In this document: piece after piece, positions 1 to 8,356 of the stretch | How the letters are laid out: every line of letters begins with the position of its first letter | Numbering within the stretch: the first letter of the stretch is position 1 | From: Ignavibacteriales bacterium | GTDB taxonomy: Bacteria; Bacteroidota; Ignavibacteria; Ignavibacteriales; Ignavibacteriaceae | Reading direction: 5' to 3' | DNA: 49,222 nucleotides | NCBI GenBank assembly: GCA_003141435.1 | Contig: PLLW01000034.1 | Span: 1,809-51,030 of the forward strand | Notes under the pieces: generated by a model | Seen by the model: the letters and a program-made list of their open reading frames with translations, nothing else | Database searches by the model: none | Told to the model about the DNA's origin: nothing | Translations under genes and position numbers: made by a program

Positions 1-1
1 G

Positions 2-121
2 ATACAACAAGGAGACAATAAGCAGATAGCAGCTGTGGTTTTCCTTAAAACCCACCGATTGCACTCTTCAAAAAATATTAAAAGCCCAAAGGAGTTTGAA
101 TTATCGAACTCTTTGAATTAA
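2..121 (+). CDS. Possible C-terminal end of a gene cut by the window edge
   Basis: Frame 2 is open from the first base to a TAA at 119-121 (39 codons) with no start codon needed, so it could be the tail of an upstream gene. The translation (…IAAVVFLKTHRLHSS…) matches no family I recognise. The rest of 122-246 is AT-rich leader for the next gene. A chance open frame of this size is quite possible, hence the low confidence. Confidence 0.2.
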   Translation: MQQGDNKQIAAVVFLKTHRLHSSKNIKSPKEFELSNSLN

Positions 122-246
122 AATATTTCTGCTGTTGGGGGAAGATCATTATGAATTAATAGATAAATATTGTAATATTAATTAACTGCAAGAGATTTCA
201 TAATCATAATTGTTACTTCAATCTAATTACAAAATTAGGATTATTT

Positions 247-1017
247 ATGAAAGTCGGACAAAAGCTTTGGAATAAAGAAGAATTGTTATTAGCAATTAAT
301 CTTTATTGCAAACTTCCTTTTGGAAAAATGCATTCCCGAAATCCAGATATCATAAAATTAGCTAAATTAATTGGGCGAACACCCGGATCAGTTGCCCTCA
401 AGCTTGGTAATTTTGCAAGTTTTGACCCGAGTCTTATAGCTAGAGGTATTAAAGGTGCTCGAAATGCAAGTAAACTAGATAAATCAATTTGGGATGAATT
501 TTATAATAACTGGGAACAATTAGCTTTTGAAAGTGAAAAATTATTAGCTCAATACGAGAGAAAGAAAATTGAGGATATTACTCCTATAAATGAAATTGAA
601 ATAAACAAGCTAGGGATTACAAGGGAACAATTAGTAAAAATAAGGGTGAATCAATCATTCTTTAGAAAAACAATTTTGGCATCCTATAATAACACCTGTT
701 GTATTACAGGAATAAATAATCCCGAATTATTAATTTGCGGACATATTAAGCCGTGGGGAATAGATGAAAAGAATAGATTAAATCCGCGAAATGGAATTGC
801 AATTAATGCATTACATGATAAAGCTTTTGAAAATGGATTGATAACGATTACTCCCGACTATAAAATCAAAGTATCCTCAATTTTGAAAAACAATAAAGAT
901 GCAACTATAGAAATATTCTTTTCATTTTACGACAATAAACAAATTATTCTACCTTCAAGGTTTTTACCTGATAAATCTTTTTTAGAATATCATAATAAGG
1001 AAAGATTTAGGCCATAA
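247..1017 (+). CDS. HNH endonuclease with N-terminal HTH-like region
   Basis: 256 aa. The N-terminal 60 residues (W8, 'LAKLIGRTPGSVALKL' 38-53) resemble the DNA-binding region found in a family of stand-alone HNH nucleases. The C-terminal third carries the nuclease core: C151/C152 in 'CCITGI', H166 in 'GHIKPWG', 'NPRNGIAINALHDKAFENG' at 179-197 supplying the Asn and second His. It probably cuts DNA in the cytoplasm. There is no SAVED domain, so it is not a canonical Cap5 CBASS effector. It lies upstream of a Fic gene and a CBASS operon on the same strand, as expected in a defence island. Family assignment is firm; role in defence is inference. Confidence 0.85.
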   Translation: MKVGQKLWNKEELLLAINLYCKLPFGKMHSRNPDIIKLAKLIGRTPGSVALKLGNFASFDPSLIARGIKGARNASKLDKSIWDEFYNNWEQLAFESEKLLAQYERKKIEDITPINEIEINKLGITREQLVKIRVNQSFFRKTILASYNNTCCITGINNPELLICGHIKPWGIDEKNRLNPRNGIAINALHDKAFENGLITITPDYKIKVSSILKNNKDATIEIFFSFYDNKQIILPSRFLPDKSFLEYHNKERFRP

Positions 1018-1123
1018 TTGTCATTTTATCACATTTTAATAAAATAATATAATTTCCTGCCTATTTGACTTGACTAATAAAATGACAAATACTATATTGT
1101 ATTTGTCAAATTTAGTGTCAAGA

Positions 1124-2287
1124 ATGAAAAAATACCCTTATATAAAATTTCAAAGACTATGGTCTATTAATGCTGAATGTTACTTCGAATTGGGCCAATG
1201 TAATGCAATAATTCAAGCTATAAGTAATGCACCTTTGCAGCCGGATTATCATGAAAAATTACTTAATGTTTCGCTAGTTAAAGGAGCCCAGGCTACCACT
1301 GCAATTGAAGGGAATACTTTAACTGACAAGGATATTGAAAAAATAAACATGGGAGATTCTTTGCCTCCAAGTAAAGAATATTTGGAAACTGAAGTGAAAA
1401 ATATTTTGAATGCTTTTAATCGATTATTAAGGGACATTACAATAGATGAAAAAGAGGAGATTGTCTCTCCTGAACTAATTAAAAAACTTCATAAATTGGT
1501 AGGCCAAAATCTAGGGAAACATTTTCAAGCCGTTCCAGGGCAATTCAGAAAAAATAATGTTATTGTTGGAAGTTATAAGGCCCCAGATTATAAAGATATT
1601 CCAATTCTTATAGATAATTTCTGCAGTTGGTTGCAGGAGGAATTTCATTATAAATCGGGTCAATCATTTATTGCTTCAGTGATGCAATCAATTATTTCAC
1701 ATGTTTACTTAGAGTGGATACACCCATTTTCTGATGGTAATGGTAGAACTGGCCGTCTGTTAGAATTCTATCTTCTAATTAGAGCTGGAAATCCTGATAT
1801 AGCTTCACATATACTTTCCAACTATTATAATGAAACTAGGACTGAATATTATCGTCAACTTGATCTTGCCTATAAAAAGCAAGATTTAACTCAATTTTTA
1901 CATTATGCAGTTAAAGGATTCCGAGATGGTTTACTGGAAACATTGAAAACAATTCAAAAAAATCTTTTTGAGATTTCTTGGAAGAAATATATTTATGATA
2001 CCTTTTCAGAAAAAAAATATACTAAGAAAGAAGTTTTTAAAAGAAAGAGAGACTTAATTCTAGAAATTCCTATGGATCATTCACTATCCCTAGAAGAAAT
2101 TTCTTTAATAAATCCTAGGATTGCTAAAATTTACGCGACATATACCGAAAGAACGCTTCGCAGAGATTTGGAAGAATTAATAGAATTGAAATTAGTAGTG
2201 AAAGAAAAGGAAACTTATAGAGCCAACAATGACATTCTGAGGACACAATTGGATGTAGCTGTAAAAAAGCGAAGTAAAATAAAATGA
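1124..2287 (+). CDS. Fic family protein (predicted AMPylase, SoFic-like architecture)
   Basis: 387 aa from the chosen ATG at 1124; the frame stays open to a TTG at 1070 and an ATG at 1082, but the family-like N-terminus starts at 'MKKYPYIKFQ'. The Fic active-site motif HPFSDGNGRTGR is complete at about residues 200-211. An N-terminal inhibitory-helix motif, T-T-A-I-E-G-N (58-64), marks a self-inhibited class II enzyme. The C-terminus (about 310-370, 'TERTLRRDLEELIELKLV') looks like a winged helix. The family transfers AMP from ATP to Ser/Thr/Tyr of proteins. The layout matches SoFic, a reported single-gene anti-phage protein. A defence role here is inferred from location. Confidence 0.88.
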   Translation: MKKYPYIKFQRLWSINAECYFELGQCNAIIQAISNAPLQPDYHEKLLNVSLVKGAQATTAIEGNTLTDKDIEKINMGDSLPPSKEYLETEVKNILNAFNRLLRDITIDEKEEIVSPELIKKLHKLVGQNLGKHFQAVPGQFRKNNVIVGSYKAPDYKDIPILIDNFCSWLQEEFHYKSGQSFIASVMQSIISHVYLEWIHPFSDGNGRTGRLLEFYLLIRAGNPDIASHILSNYYNETRTEYYRQLDLAYKKQDLTQFLHYAVKGFRDGLLETLKTIQKNLFEISWKKYIYDTFSEKKYTKKEVFKRKRDLILEIPMDHSLSLEEISLINPRIAKIYATYTERTLRRDLEELIELKLVVKEKETYRANNDILRTQLDVAVKKRSKIK

Positions 2288-2422
2288 TAAATATTTTTTA
2301 TAATATCGAGGGGGACAGTAATTTCCAATGTTGCATTAGATATAGTAATACTAAAACAGGTTGGAATTTTTCAAACTATTTTCAGAATTCATAATATTTC
2401 ACCTTTTTAATTTGATAGATAT

Positions 2423-3403
2423 ATGAGACTAACAAATACTCAACTACAAAATTTTATTAAGAATATTAAACTTAAGCAAGAAGATATGCCTAAGTATAGA
2501 GAACAAGTAAACAGTTTGATGGAAAAGCTAGAAAACAAAATTAAGGATGATAAACGAACAGGACTAAAAGTAACAAAATCTATGATAGCTGGATCATGGA
2601 AAAAAGGAACTATACTTAGACCTACAGGAGATAATCCCATTGACATTGACTTAGTCCTCTTTGTTGAGGGAGAAGACCTGAAAGATGATATTAAAAAACT
2701 CCATGATTTCATCATTCAATATTTGGGAGAAATTTACCCACAAAAAGATCTTCACCAAGATGTTGACGCTGAGGGTAACACCAAAGCAATTACAATTACA
2801 TTTTCTGGAACCGGTTTGCAAATAGATATTGTTCCAGTTGTGCCACTTAAATTTCCAAAAGAGTTTGTGTGGCAACCTCAACGAGGAGGTGGAGGGAAAT
2901 ATATAACTAGTGTAACAAAACAATTAAATTTTTCAAAGCAAAGAAAAACAAACAATGATTCTTATACTGCAATAGTTCGAGCAATAAAATGGTGGCGTAA
3001 TTATAAAGAACTACAACCTACTGATAATGAATCAGGGCTTTCTTCATTTGCAATAGAATTAATTGTTTCATCCCTAGAAATTTATAAAGAACCACAGAAA
3101 ATTATTGAGGATGGCCTAATTGAATTCTTTCAATTCGTAAGTGTATCAAAATTCCCTGTCATAAAATTTGATACTGCAATAAACGATATTCCTAAATTCG
3201 ATACCCCCATTTTTATAGCTGATTCTACAAACAATGAAAACAATACAGCAAAAAAAATAACACAAATAAAATGGAATGAAATTGTTAAAGAAGCAAATGA
3301 GGCCTTCGAATCTTTAAATATTGCAATTTCAAGGAATTTCGAGGGTGACACAATTGATGAATGGAAAAATGTTTTTGGCCCATCCTTTAATATAAACGGA
3401 TAA
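2423..3403 (+). CDS. CBASS CD-NTase (cyclic oligonucleotide synthase)
   Basis: 326 aa. The nucleotidyltransferase core is clear: G57-S58 in 'AGSWKKGT', catalytic D74 and D76 in 'NPIDIDLVLF', and a third acid D135 in 'LQIDIVPV'. A C-terminal helical OAS-like domain follows ('SYTAIVRAIKWWRNY…SGLSSFAIELIV'). The enzyme would sense phage infection and make a cyclic di- or trinucleotide second messenger; the product cannot be read from sequence. It is the first gene of a four-gene unit, with 11 bp to the HORMA gene. The presence of HORMA and TRIP13 partners makes this a type III CBASS. ATG at 2423 follows an AT-rich leader without an obvious Shine-Dalgarno, common in this phylum. Confidence 0.92.
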   Translation: MRLTNTQLQNFIKNIKLKQEDMPKYREQVNSLMEKLENKIKDDKRTGLKVTKSMIAGSWKKGTILRPTGDNPIDIDLVLFVEGEDLKDDIKKLHDFIIQYLGEIYPQKDLHQDVDAEGNTKAITITFSGTGLQIDIVPVVPLKFPKEFVWQPQRGGGGKYITSVTKQLNFSKQRKTNNDSYTAIVRAIKWWRNYKELQPTDNESGLSSFAIELIVSSLEIYKEPQKIIEDGLIEFFQFVSVSKFPVIKFDTAINDIPKFDTPIFIADSTNNENNTAKKITQIKWNEIVKEANEAFESLNIAISRNFEGDTIDEWKNVFGPSFNING

Positions 3404-3414
3404 AAAGAGTACCT

Positions 3415-3918
3415 ATGTCTAATACAATTACAAAAACATATACAGTGGTTGATATCAGAAAAACATTTGAAGGATTAAATGCTGATATACGAATGATTGC
3501 AAGGAGAACTGGTAAGTGGTCTTCCGAATATGTTGATAATATCCTCTATGATATTATAAAGCTTGCTGAAAATAAATATTTATTTAGCGTTGATATTATT
3601 TTGCTCGATGTCAACAACAAAACAATACAGGCAGCTAAATTTATTATTAATGAAGATGGAAATGCTACAACTTCAGACCGAGCTGGAGCTAATGACTGGG
3701 CTGACATTCCTAATACCCATTTATCGGTAATTTTATCTTATAGCCCAAGTTGGAAAAATTTTTCCGAATCAGATCAGGCCGCTTTTATGCTAACAAATGG
3801 TTTTAAAATTAATTGGGTAGCTTCAAATATTGACAACTCATTTCCCAATTTAAGCAAATCAAATGCACAGTTATATGCCAGTAATGGTTATGAATTAAAA
3901 AAGGAGAATTATAAGTAA
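3415..3918 (+). CDS. cap7: Bacterial HORMA-domain protein (CBASS Cap7)
   Basis: 167 aa, a single domain. The start 'TKTYTVVDIRKTFEGLNADIRMIARRTG' and the middle 'LFSVDIILLDVNNK' are the recognisable signature of bacterial HORMA family 1. In CBASS the HORMA protein closes around a peptide, possibly from the phage, then binds and activates the CD-NTase. It sits between the CD-NTase and a TRIP13-type ATPase, and its TAA shares a base with the next ATG (TAATG at 3916-3920), indicating translational coupling. Only one HORMA gene is present, as in the E. coli MS115-1 type rather than the two-HORMA type. Confidence 0.87.
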   Translation: MSNTITKTYTVVDIRKTFEGLNADIRMIARRTGKWSSEYVDNILYDIIKLAENKYLFSVDIILLDVNNKTIQAAKFIINEDGNATTSDRAGANDWADIPNTHLSVILSYSPSWKNFSESDQAAFMLTNGFKINWVASNIDNSFPNLSKSNAQLYASNGYELKKENYK

Positions 3919-4805
3919 TGCCATTGTCCATATTTGATAATACATTAGAATTACCCAATATAGAAATAAAGGAAAGAACAGCGCACTTAATTGGATTTGA
4001 AAATAAATATCAGAGAATATTTAATAATTTAAAAATATTACTCGATCCTGAAGAATTGATAAAATGGAGCAATAAATTTTATAAAATAGAATTGCCAATT
4101 ATTTCTCAACTTACAAATCGCTATCCATTAATAATACTAGCTGGAGATGCCGGGACAGGTAAGACTGTTTCTGCAGAAGGATTTGCAGATCGAATAGTTC
4201 GAGATTTAAAAAAAGAAGGGTTCTTATTAAAATTGAATACAAGAGTTAGGGGTGAAGGATTGCATGGCCAAATGGGCAGCTTAGTCAACGATGCATTTAG
4301 TGAATTAAAAACTCAAGCAGGGAAAAAAAGATTAGCCTTTTTACTTATTGACGAAGCAGATGCTATTGCTACAACTCGTTCTACGCTTCAAATGCACCAG
4401 GAAGAAAAATCTGCTGTTAATACTTTAATTCAGAAAATTGATGCGGTTAGAGAATTGAAAGGCAGGGCAATAATTTTCATGGCAACAAACCGACTTCATT
4501 TTATTGATGAAGCAATTTTAAGAAGATCAGCTGTTGTCTTGGAGTTTAAAAGACCTAATGAAATAGAACGGAAAGAGTTATTTGAAAAGAATTTGCATGC
4601 ACTAAAATTAACTGCAAAGCAGATTCAGAAATTATCCGATTTGACAAGCCCTGAAGAGAATAATAAGGTCGGGCATTCTTATTCTGATATAATATTAAAA
4701 ATTCTACCTGAGGCGATTGCAATGAGTTTTCCTGATAAGCCTTTAACATTTGAATTACTTTGTGAAACTATATCCAATATTAAACCTAGTCCGGAAATTA
4801 TATGA
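3918..4805 (+). CDS. cap6: TRIP13/Pch2-like AAA+ ATPase (CBASS Cap6)
   Basis: 295 aa. Walker A GDAGTGKT at 76-83, Walker B 'LLIDEAD' at 142-148, sensor-1 N191 in 'FMATNR', and arginine-finger-like R202-R203 in 'ILRRSAV'. In type III CBASS this hexameric ATPase opens the HORMA protein and so switches the CD-NTase off, preventing activation without phage. It overlaps the HORMA gene by one base and the effector gene by four (ATGA at 4802-4805). A general AAA+ protease or helicase role is unlikely given the neighbours. Confidence 0.92.
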   Translation: MPLSIFDNTLELPNIEIKERTAHLIGFENKYQRIFNNLKILLDPEELIKWSNKFYKIELPIISQLTNRYPLIILAGDAGTGKTVSAEGFADRIVRDLKKEGFLLKLNTRVRGEGLHGQMGSLVNDAFSELKTQAGKKRLAFLLIDEADAIATTRSTLQMHQEEKSAVNTLIQKIDAVRELKGRAIIFMATNRLHFIDEAILRRSAVVLEFKRPNEIERKELFEKNLHALKLTAKQIQKLSDLTSPEENNKVGHSYSDIILKILPEAIAMSFPDKPLTFELLCETISNIKPSPEII

Positions 4806-5650
4806 CAACACGACTTTCAAACATCGTTGTGTTAATTCTATTCGGAAGTTATATTGTTTATAGAATTTTTTACCCAGCAAATCCTCACGACAATTTTTCA
4901 AGTACCCTGCTTAGTATTTCAATTGAAATAATAGCCGTAATTATTCTTTATGCTATTCTTAATCTTCTCCAAAACATAAAGTGGTTAAGGTTCTATTTAC
5001 AAACGCAATTTCTTTTCAGAAATAAAGAAATAAGAGTTTCGATAGCCTATTTATTCAGGATAAATATTAATGGTAAATACTTATTAGTCAAAAGCAGACT
5101 ACGAAATTATTTTCAACCGGTAGGTGGGGCTTTCAAAACTTTACCGGGATCTGAAAGAATATTTAAGAAATTAAATATTAAACCAGATCGGCTTATAGAA
5201 ACAGAAAAAGGAATAGCAAAGGGAGATTTAAGAGTTTATATAAAAGGTGTTAATGTAATTGAACTTATAGAGTGGTTTAATTCTAAAGAAGATAGGGAAA
5301 CTGCTCCATGGAGAGAATTTTGTGAAGAATTGATTTCTACTAACATTTTGCCTTGGAAACAATTTAGATTCATAGATTACAAATTTCAAGGGACAGTTCA
5401 ATCACCTATTATTACTTTAGATTCAGGAGACAAAGGAATGTTTCTTTTTGAAATTTATGACCTTGTAGTTAATGATGACCAAAAACTAATATTGGAAGAA
5501 TTGCTTCAAAAAGGAGATACAGACAAGTATATATGGGTAGACGATTATCTCATTCAAAGATTAGGACATGACGAAAGAACAAAAACTCAAGTTTATGAAA
5601 TATCACTTCAGACAAAGTGTGCGCAGAATCTAAAGTGGAGTAAGAAGTAG
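4802..5650 (+). CDS. cap16: CBASS effector: two-TM SMODS-associated NUDIX protein (Cap16-type)
   Basis: 282 aa. Two hydrophobic segments at about 6-24 and 38-57 are followed by a NUDIX-fold domain (about 80-280). The domain keeps a 'WREFCEELIS' stretch at 170-179, equivalent to the REXXEE part of a Nudix box, and an upstream 'FQPVGGAF'. In this family (SMODS-associated NUDIX) the fold is thought to bind the cyclic nucleotide rather than hydrolyse it, and the membrane part then disrupts the inner membrane to kill the infected cell. ATGA overlap with cap6 places it last in the operon. The Nudix helix is degenerate, which fits a sensor role. Confidence 0.85.
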   Translation: MTTRLSNIVVLILFGSYIVYRIFYPANPHDNFSSTLLSISIEIIAVIILYAILNLLQNIKWLRFYLQTQFLFRNKEIRVSIAYLFRININGKYLLVKSRLRNYFQPVGGAFKTLPGSERIFKKLNIKPDRLIETEKGIAKGDLRVYIKGVNVIELIEWFNSKEDRETAPWREFCEELISTNILPWKQFRFIDYKFQGTVQSPIITLDSGDKGMFLFEIYDLVVNDDQKLILEELLQKGDTDKYIWVDDYLIQRLGHDERTKTQVYEISLQTKCAQNLKWSKK

Positions 5651-5720
5651 ATCAACCGTATTATTGCTTAAAAGTTGATTATTTTAAACTACTATAAAAA
5701 TATTTCAAAGAACAGTCTTT

Positions 5721-6656
5721 ATGTTAAACAAAATCCAAATACAAAAAGCTTTTCAAAAAAAAGGACTCTATTCCAAGAGGTGTTTATATTTAAATCAGGG
5801 CACGGGCTATCAGGATGCAATAAATACAATTGATACTAGTTTTATACATAATTCCATTCTAGTAATTAGAACCTCGGGTAATGCCGGGGATTTGAACTTA
5901 CCTAGATTAATATCCAAAGATTTTAACATAATAGATAATTTTCTTAAAAAATATTTATCTAATTATGATTTAATAATTCAAGAGTATTTTAGAATAAACT
6001 TATCGTTTGAAATTTATTTCTATTCTAATACAAGAATAATTTGTGAAATAATGCCTGGAATATGGGAAAGTTCAATGGTTAATCCACCCGATGTGTTAAT
6101 AATAGAAAATAATATAATTAATTATAAGATTTATAAAAATAGTCGAAAATGCCTTTTTATTAACGAACAATGTCAATATGAAAAGGAATTAGTTGTTCAA
6201 CGAGATATTAAATTTTATAGACAAATAATCAAAACAATCAAGAACAAATTAGCCACACTAATATCATTTCTAGAAGAAAATAGAGACTATGATTGCTTTC
6301 ATGCAGTAGCAGACGATAAAATTGATTTGCAGTTTATCAACGCAAGAAAAATTGGAAATATTGAAGAAAATAAAAAAGAAACTTTTAATGATGTCTTCTA
6401 TATCATAAATTCAATAGAGGATATAAAAAAAATATCTAATCCCAATATTAAAATTTTATTTAATGTTGCAAAAAATCGTGAGGACACTAAAGAAATCATT
6501 ACTATCGCAAAAGAGCTTGCTAAATATACAAACATCGTATACGTAACATTTGGCTTGCTTTCTCATCAATCAATAATTCTAAGAGAATTGAATTTTAGTG
6601 TTATCCAAATTTCTATTGATTATGAATTTATTACTGAGGTAATTGATGTGGGTTGA
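5721..6656 (+). CDS. PEP-synthase-like partial dikinase: ATP-grasp-like region plus swivelling histidine domain
   Basis: 311 aa. The C-terminus carries 'TFGLLSHQSIILRELNFSVI' (276-295), which lines up with the 'GGxxSHAAIxARExGIPAV' motif of PEP-utilising mobile domains; H282 is the predicted phosphohistidine. Residues 192-211 (…'IDLQFINARKI') resemble the end of a PEP/pyruvate-dikinase ATP-binding domain, normally 'LQxRPI'. The N-terminal part ('LIIQEYFRINLSFEIYF', 'CEIMPGIWESS') looks ATP-grasp-like. The pyruvate/PEP barrel domain is absent. It overlaps the next gene by 11 bp. Together the two genes could make a split phosphotransferase like rifampin phosphotransferase in logic, acting on an unknown substrate. 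The motif match is seen; the pairing is inference. Confidence 0.6.
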   Translation: MLNKIQIQKAFQKKGLYSKRCLYLNQGTGYQDAINTIDTSFIHNSILVIRTSGNAGDLNLPRLISKDFNIIDNFLKKYLSNYDLIIQEYFRINLSFEIYFYSNTRIICEIMPGIWESSMVNPPDVLIIENNIINYKIYKNSRKCLFINEQCQYEKELVVQRDIKFYRQIIKTIKNKLATLISFLEENRDYDCFHAVADDKIDLQFINARKIGNIEENKKETFNDVFYIINSIEDIKKISNPNIKILFNVAKNREDTKEIITIAKELAKYTNIVYVTFGLLSHQSIILRELNFSVIQISIDYEFITEVIDVG

Positions 6657-7395
6657 ATTGGGTCAACAAAGTCTCGAAGCGTCTGTAATTGGTTATAAAG
6701 CTTATAATTTGCAATTAATGAGTGGTTCACTTAAATTAAAAGTGCCACCATCTTATCTACTTGATCATCCTTTTGTTATCAATACAAGAACTGATGCAAT
6801 TATTAATATTTATTCTACTTTGGAAATTGTGGATTGTTTAAATAAAATTATGCGCCGAAGTTCTATTATGAAGTATCCATTAATAATTCGATCCTCAACA
6901 AATATTGAAGACCAAGTTGAGCGGTCATGTGCCGGTCTGTTTAAATCAATTAAAAACATAACTGAAGAGTCTCAACTTTTATCTACAATAAATAGTATCA
7001 TAGAGCCTGTCACATTTGATACATTCGAGAAATACGGTATCCCTATTGATACATATAAGATTAATATTCTAGCTCAACCTTTTTTGCAATGTAAAACTAC
7101 TTTAATTGTTTTTACACATGATACTATTTTTAAATCTTCGAATTATTTAGTAGAATTTTATGAAAATGGTAATGTCGTTTCATTAATAAGCCTAGATAAA
7201 TCAGGCATAATTGTTAAAACACATTCGGAAATTAAAAAAAATTATTTATATAATTTAATAGATAATAAACTTCTTAAAAAATTAAGTGATATTTTATCAA
7301 CAATAATAACTTTATTTAATTCTCATCAAAATGTTGAATTGGGTATATTTAATAAAGAACTGATTGTTTTTCAATCTAGACCAATCACGATTTAA
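6646..7395 (+). CDS. PEP/pyruvate-dikinase-type ATP-binding domain protein (PPDK_N)
   Basis: 249 aa from the ATG at 6646; a TTG lies one codon upstream. It keeps the hallmarks of the N-terminal domain of PEP synthase/PPDK: 'GYKAYNLQLM' (16-25, usually GGKxxNL), 'LIIRSSTNIEDQVERSCAGLF' (about 79-99; Arg plus ED plus SxAG), and the closing 'ELIVFQSRPITI' (238-249). The chain stops there, so it has no swivelling His domain and no PEP barrel. The preceding gene supplies a His domain, suggesting a two-subunit enzyme that uses ATP to phosphorylate H282 of its partner. The substrate is unknown. Confidence 0.75.
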   Translation: MWVELGQQSLEASVIGYKAYNLQLMSGSLKLKVPPSYLLDHPFVINTRTDAIINIYSTLEIVDCLNKIMRRSSIMKYPLIIRSSTNIEDQVERSCAGLFKSIKNITEESQLLSTINSIIEPVTFDTFEKYGIPIDTYKINILAQPFLQCKTTLIVFTHDTIFKSSNYLVEFYENGNVVSLISLDKSGIIVKTHSEIKKNYLYNLIDNKLLKKLSDILSTIITLFNSHQNVELGIFNKELIVFQSRPITI

Positions 7396-7399
7396 TCTT

Positions 7400-8293
7400 A
7401 TGACTTTAGAAATTGAGGTGGATCGAGAATTAAATTTTATAAAATATAATCTTATAAAAAAATCTAAGCTAATAAAATCTATTTACTGTGATTCCCCAGA
7501 ATTAGTTTGGAATTGTAATTGCCACGTCGATCGAAATAAATATTCTGTATTACCATGTTATATCCATTCTAACTTAGATGCAGATTTTTTAAGCGTCTAT
7601 GGTAATAAAACGCTTATAAGTTATTCAGGAGTTAAAGTGATATGGCTAAAAAGTGAAAACACAAGACCTTCTATTGATTCATTTCTTCTCTTACAATTTA
7701 CTCTTAAATGGTTAAAGACACATAAAATTATTAGTGTCCTTGACTTTGCATGTGGAAGTGGAATGATTGGAATTTGTTTAAAGAAAATGTTTCCTTTTAT
7801 AAAAATTGATTTTTATGATCGCGATAAAAAAGAACTTAAATCAAGTTATGATAATTATTTAATAAACTCTTTAGAGAAAAAATCAGCTCATTTTTATGAA
7901 ATTTCGAGTTTCGAGAAGAAGAAATATGACTTTATTATATCTAATCCTCCCTACCTTCCTTACAATTTACTGAATTATACTTCTGAAGAATTTAAAAAAT
8001 CATCAGTTTTTAATCAGAATATGGAGCATGAATTCTTTAACTTAATAAACCAAACTAAATATTGCCTTTTCAATATTTCATCAATCAATAGAATTACTGA
8101 AAAAATATTAGCTCGCAAATTCGGTCGTTTTAAAATTGTATATAATTATTCAGTCCCATTAAGAATTCCGGCACTATTTACTGAAAATAATTCTTTTATA
8201 CTAGAGGAAATGGTCAAATTAAAATTAATTATTCCAGTTAAGAATTCTTATCATCCATTTTATCACTTAATTAATGGATTTTTATTCTATTAA
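7400..8293 (+). CDS. SAM-dependent methyltransferase, HemK/PrmC-like NPPY type
   Basis: 297 aa from ATG 7400, four bases after the previous stop; an open TTG at 7364 would overlap that gene and is less likely. SAM motif I is 'VLDFACGSGMIGI' (113-125) and the catalytic NPPY is at 182-185, as in enzymes that methylate an amide or exocyclic nitrogen of Gln, Asn, adenine or cytosine. The N-terminal 90 residues are not the usual PrmC helical domain and contain several Cys/His ('CNCHVDRNKYSVLPCYIH', 39-56). It probably modifies the product or carrier of this cluster. A housekeeping PrmC is unlikely because of the divergent N-terminus and context. Confidence 0.78.
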   Translation: MTLEIEVDRELNFIKYNLIKKSKLIKSIYCDSPELVWNCNCHVDRNKYSVLPCYIHSNLDADFLSVYGNKTLISYSGVKVIWLKSENTRPSIDSFLLLQFTLKWLKTHKIISVLDFACGSGMIGICLKKMFPFIKIDFYDRDKKELKSSYDNYLINSLEKKSAHFYEISSFEKKKYDFIISNPPYLPYNLLNYTSEEFKKSSVFNQNMEHEFFNLINQTKYCLFNISSINRITEKILARKFGRFKIVYNYSVPLRIPALFTENNSFILEEMVKLKLIIPVKNSYHPFYHLINGFLFY

Positions 8294-8356
8294 TTTCGAA
8301 CTTATTATTTATACAAAAAACATTAAGAATGACTAGACACTATAGACGAGGAAATA

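Noticed and set aside
86-116. Hairpin-like sequence as a terminator before the HNH gene
   Set aside because: The stem has a bulge and wobble pairs and no U-tract, so it is too weak to call.
247-1017. HNH protein as the CBASS effector Cap5
   Set aside because: It lacks a SAVED domain and is separated from the CD-NTase by the Fic gene, while the operon already contains a NUDIX effector.
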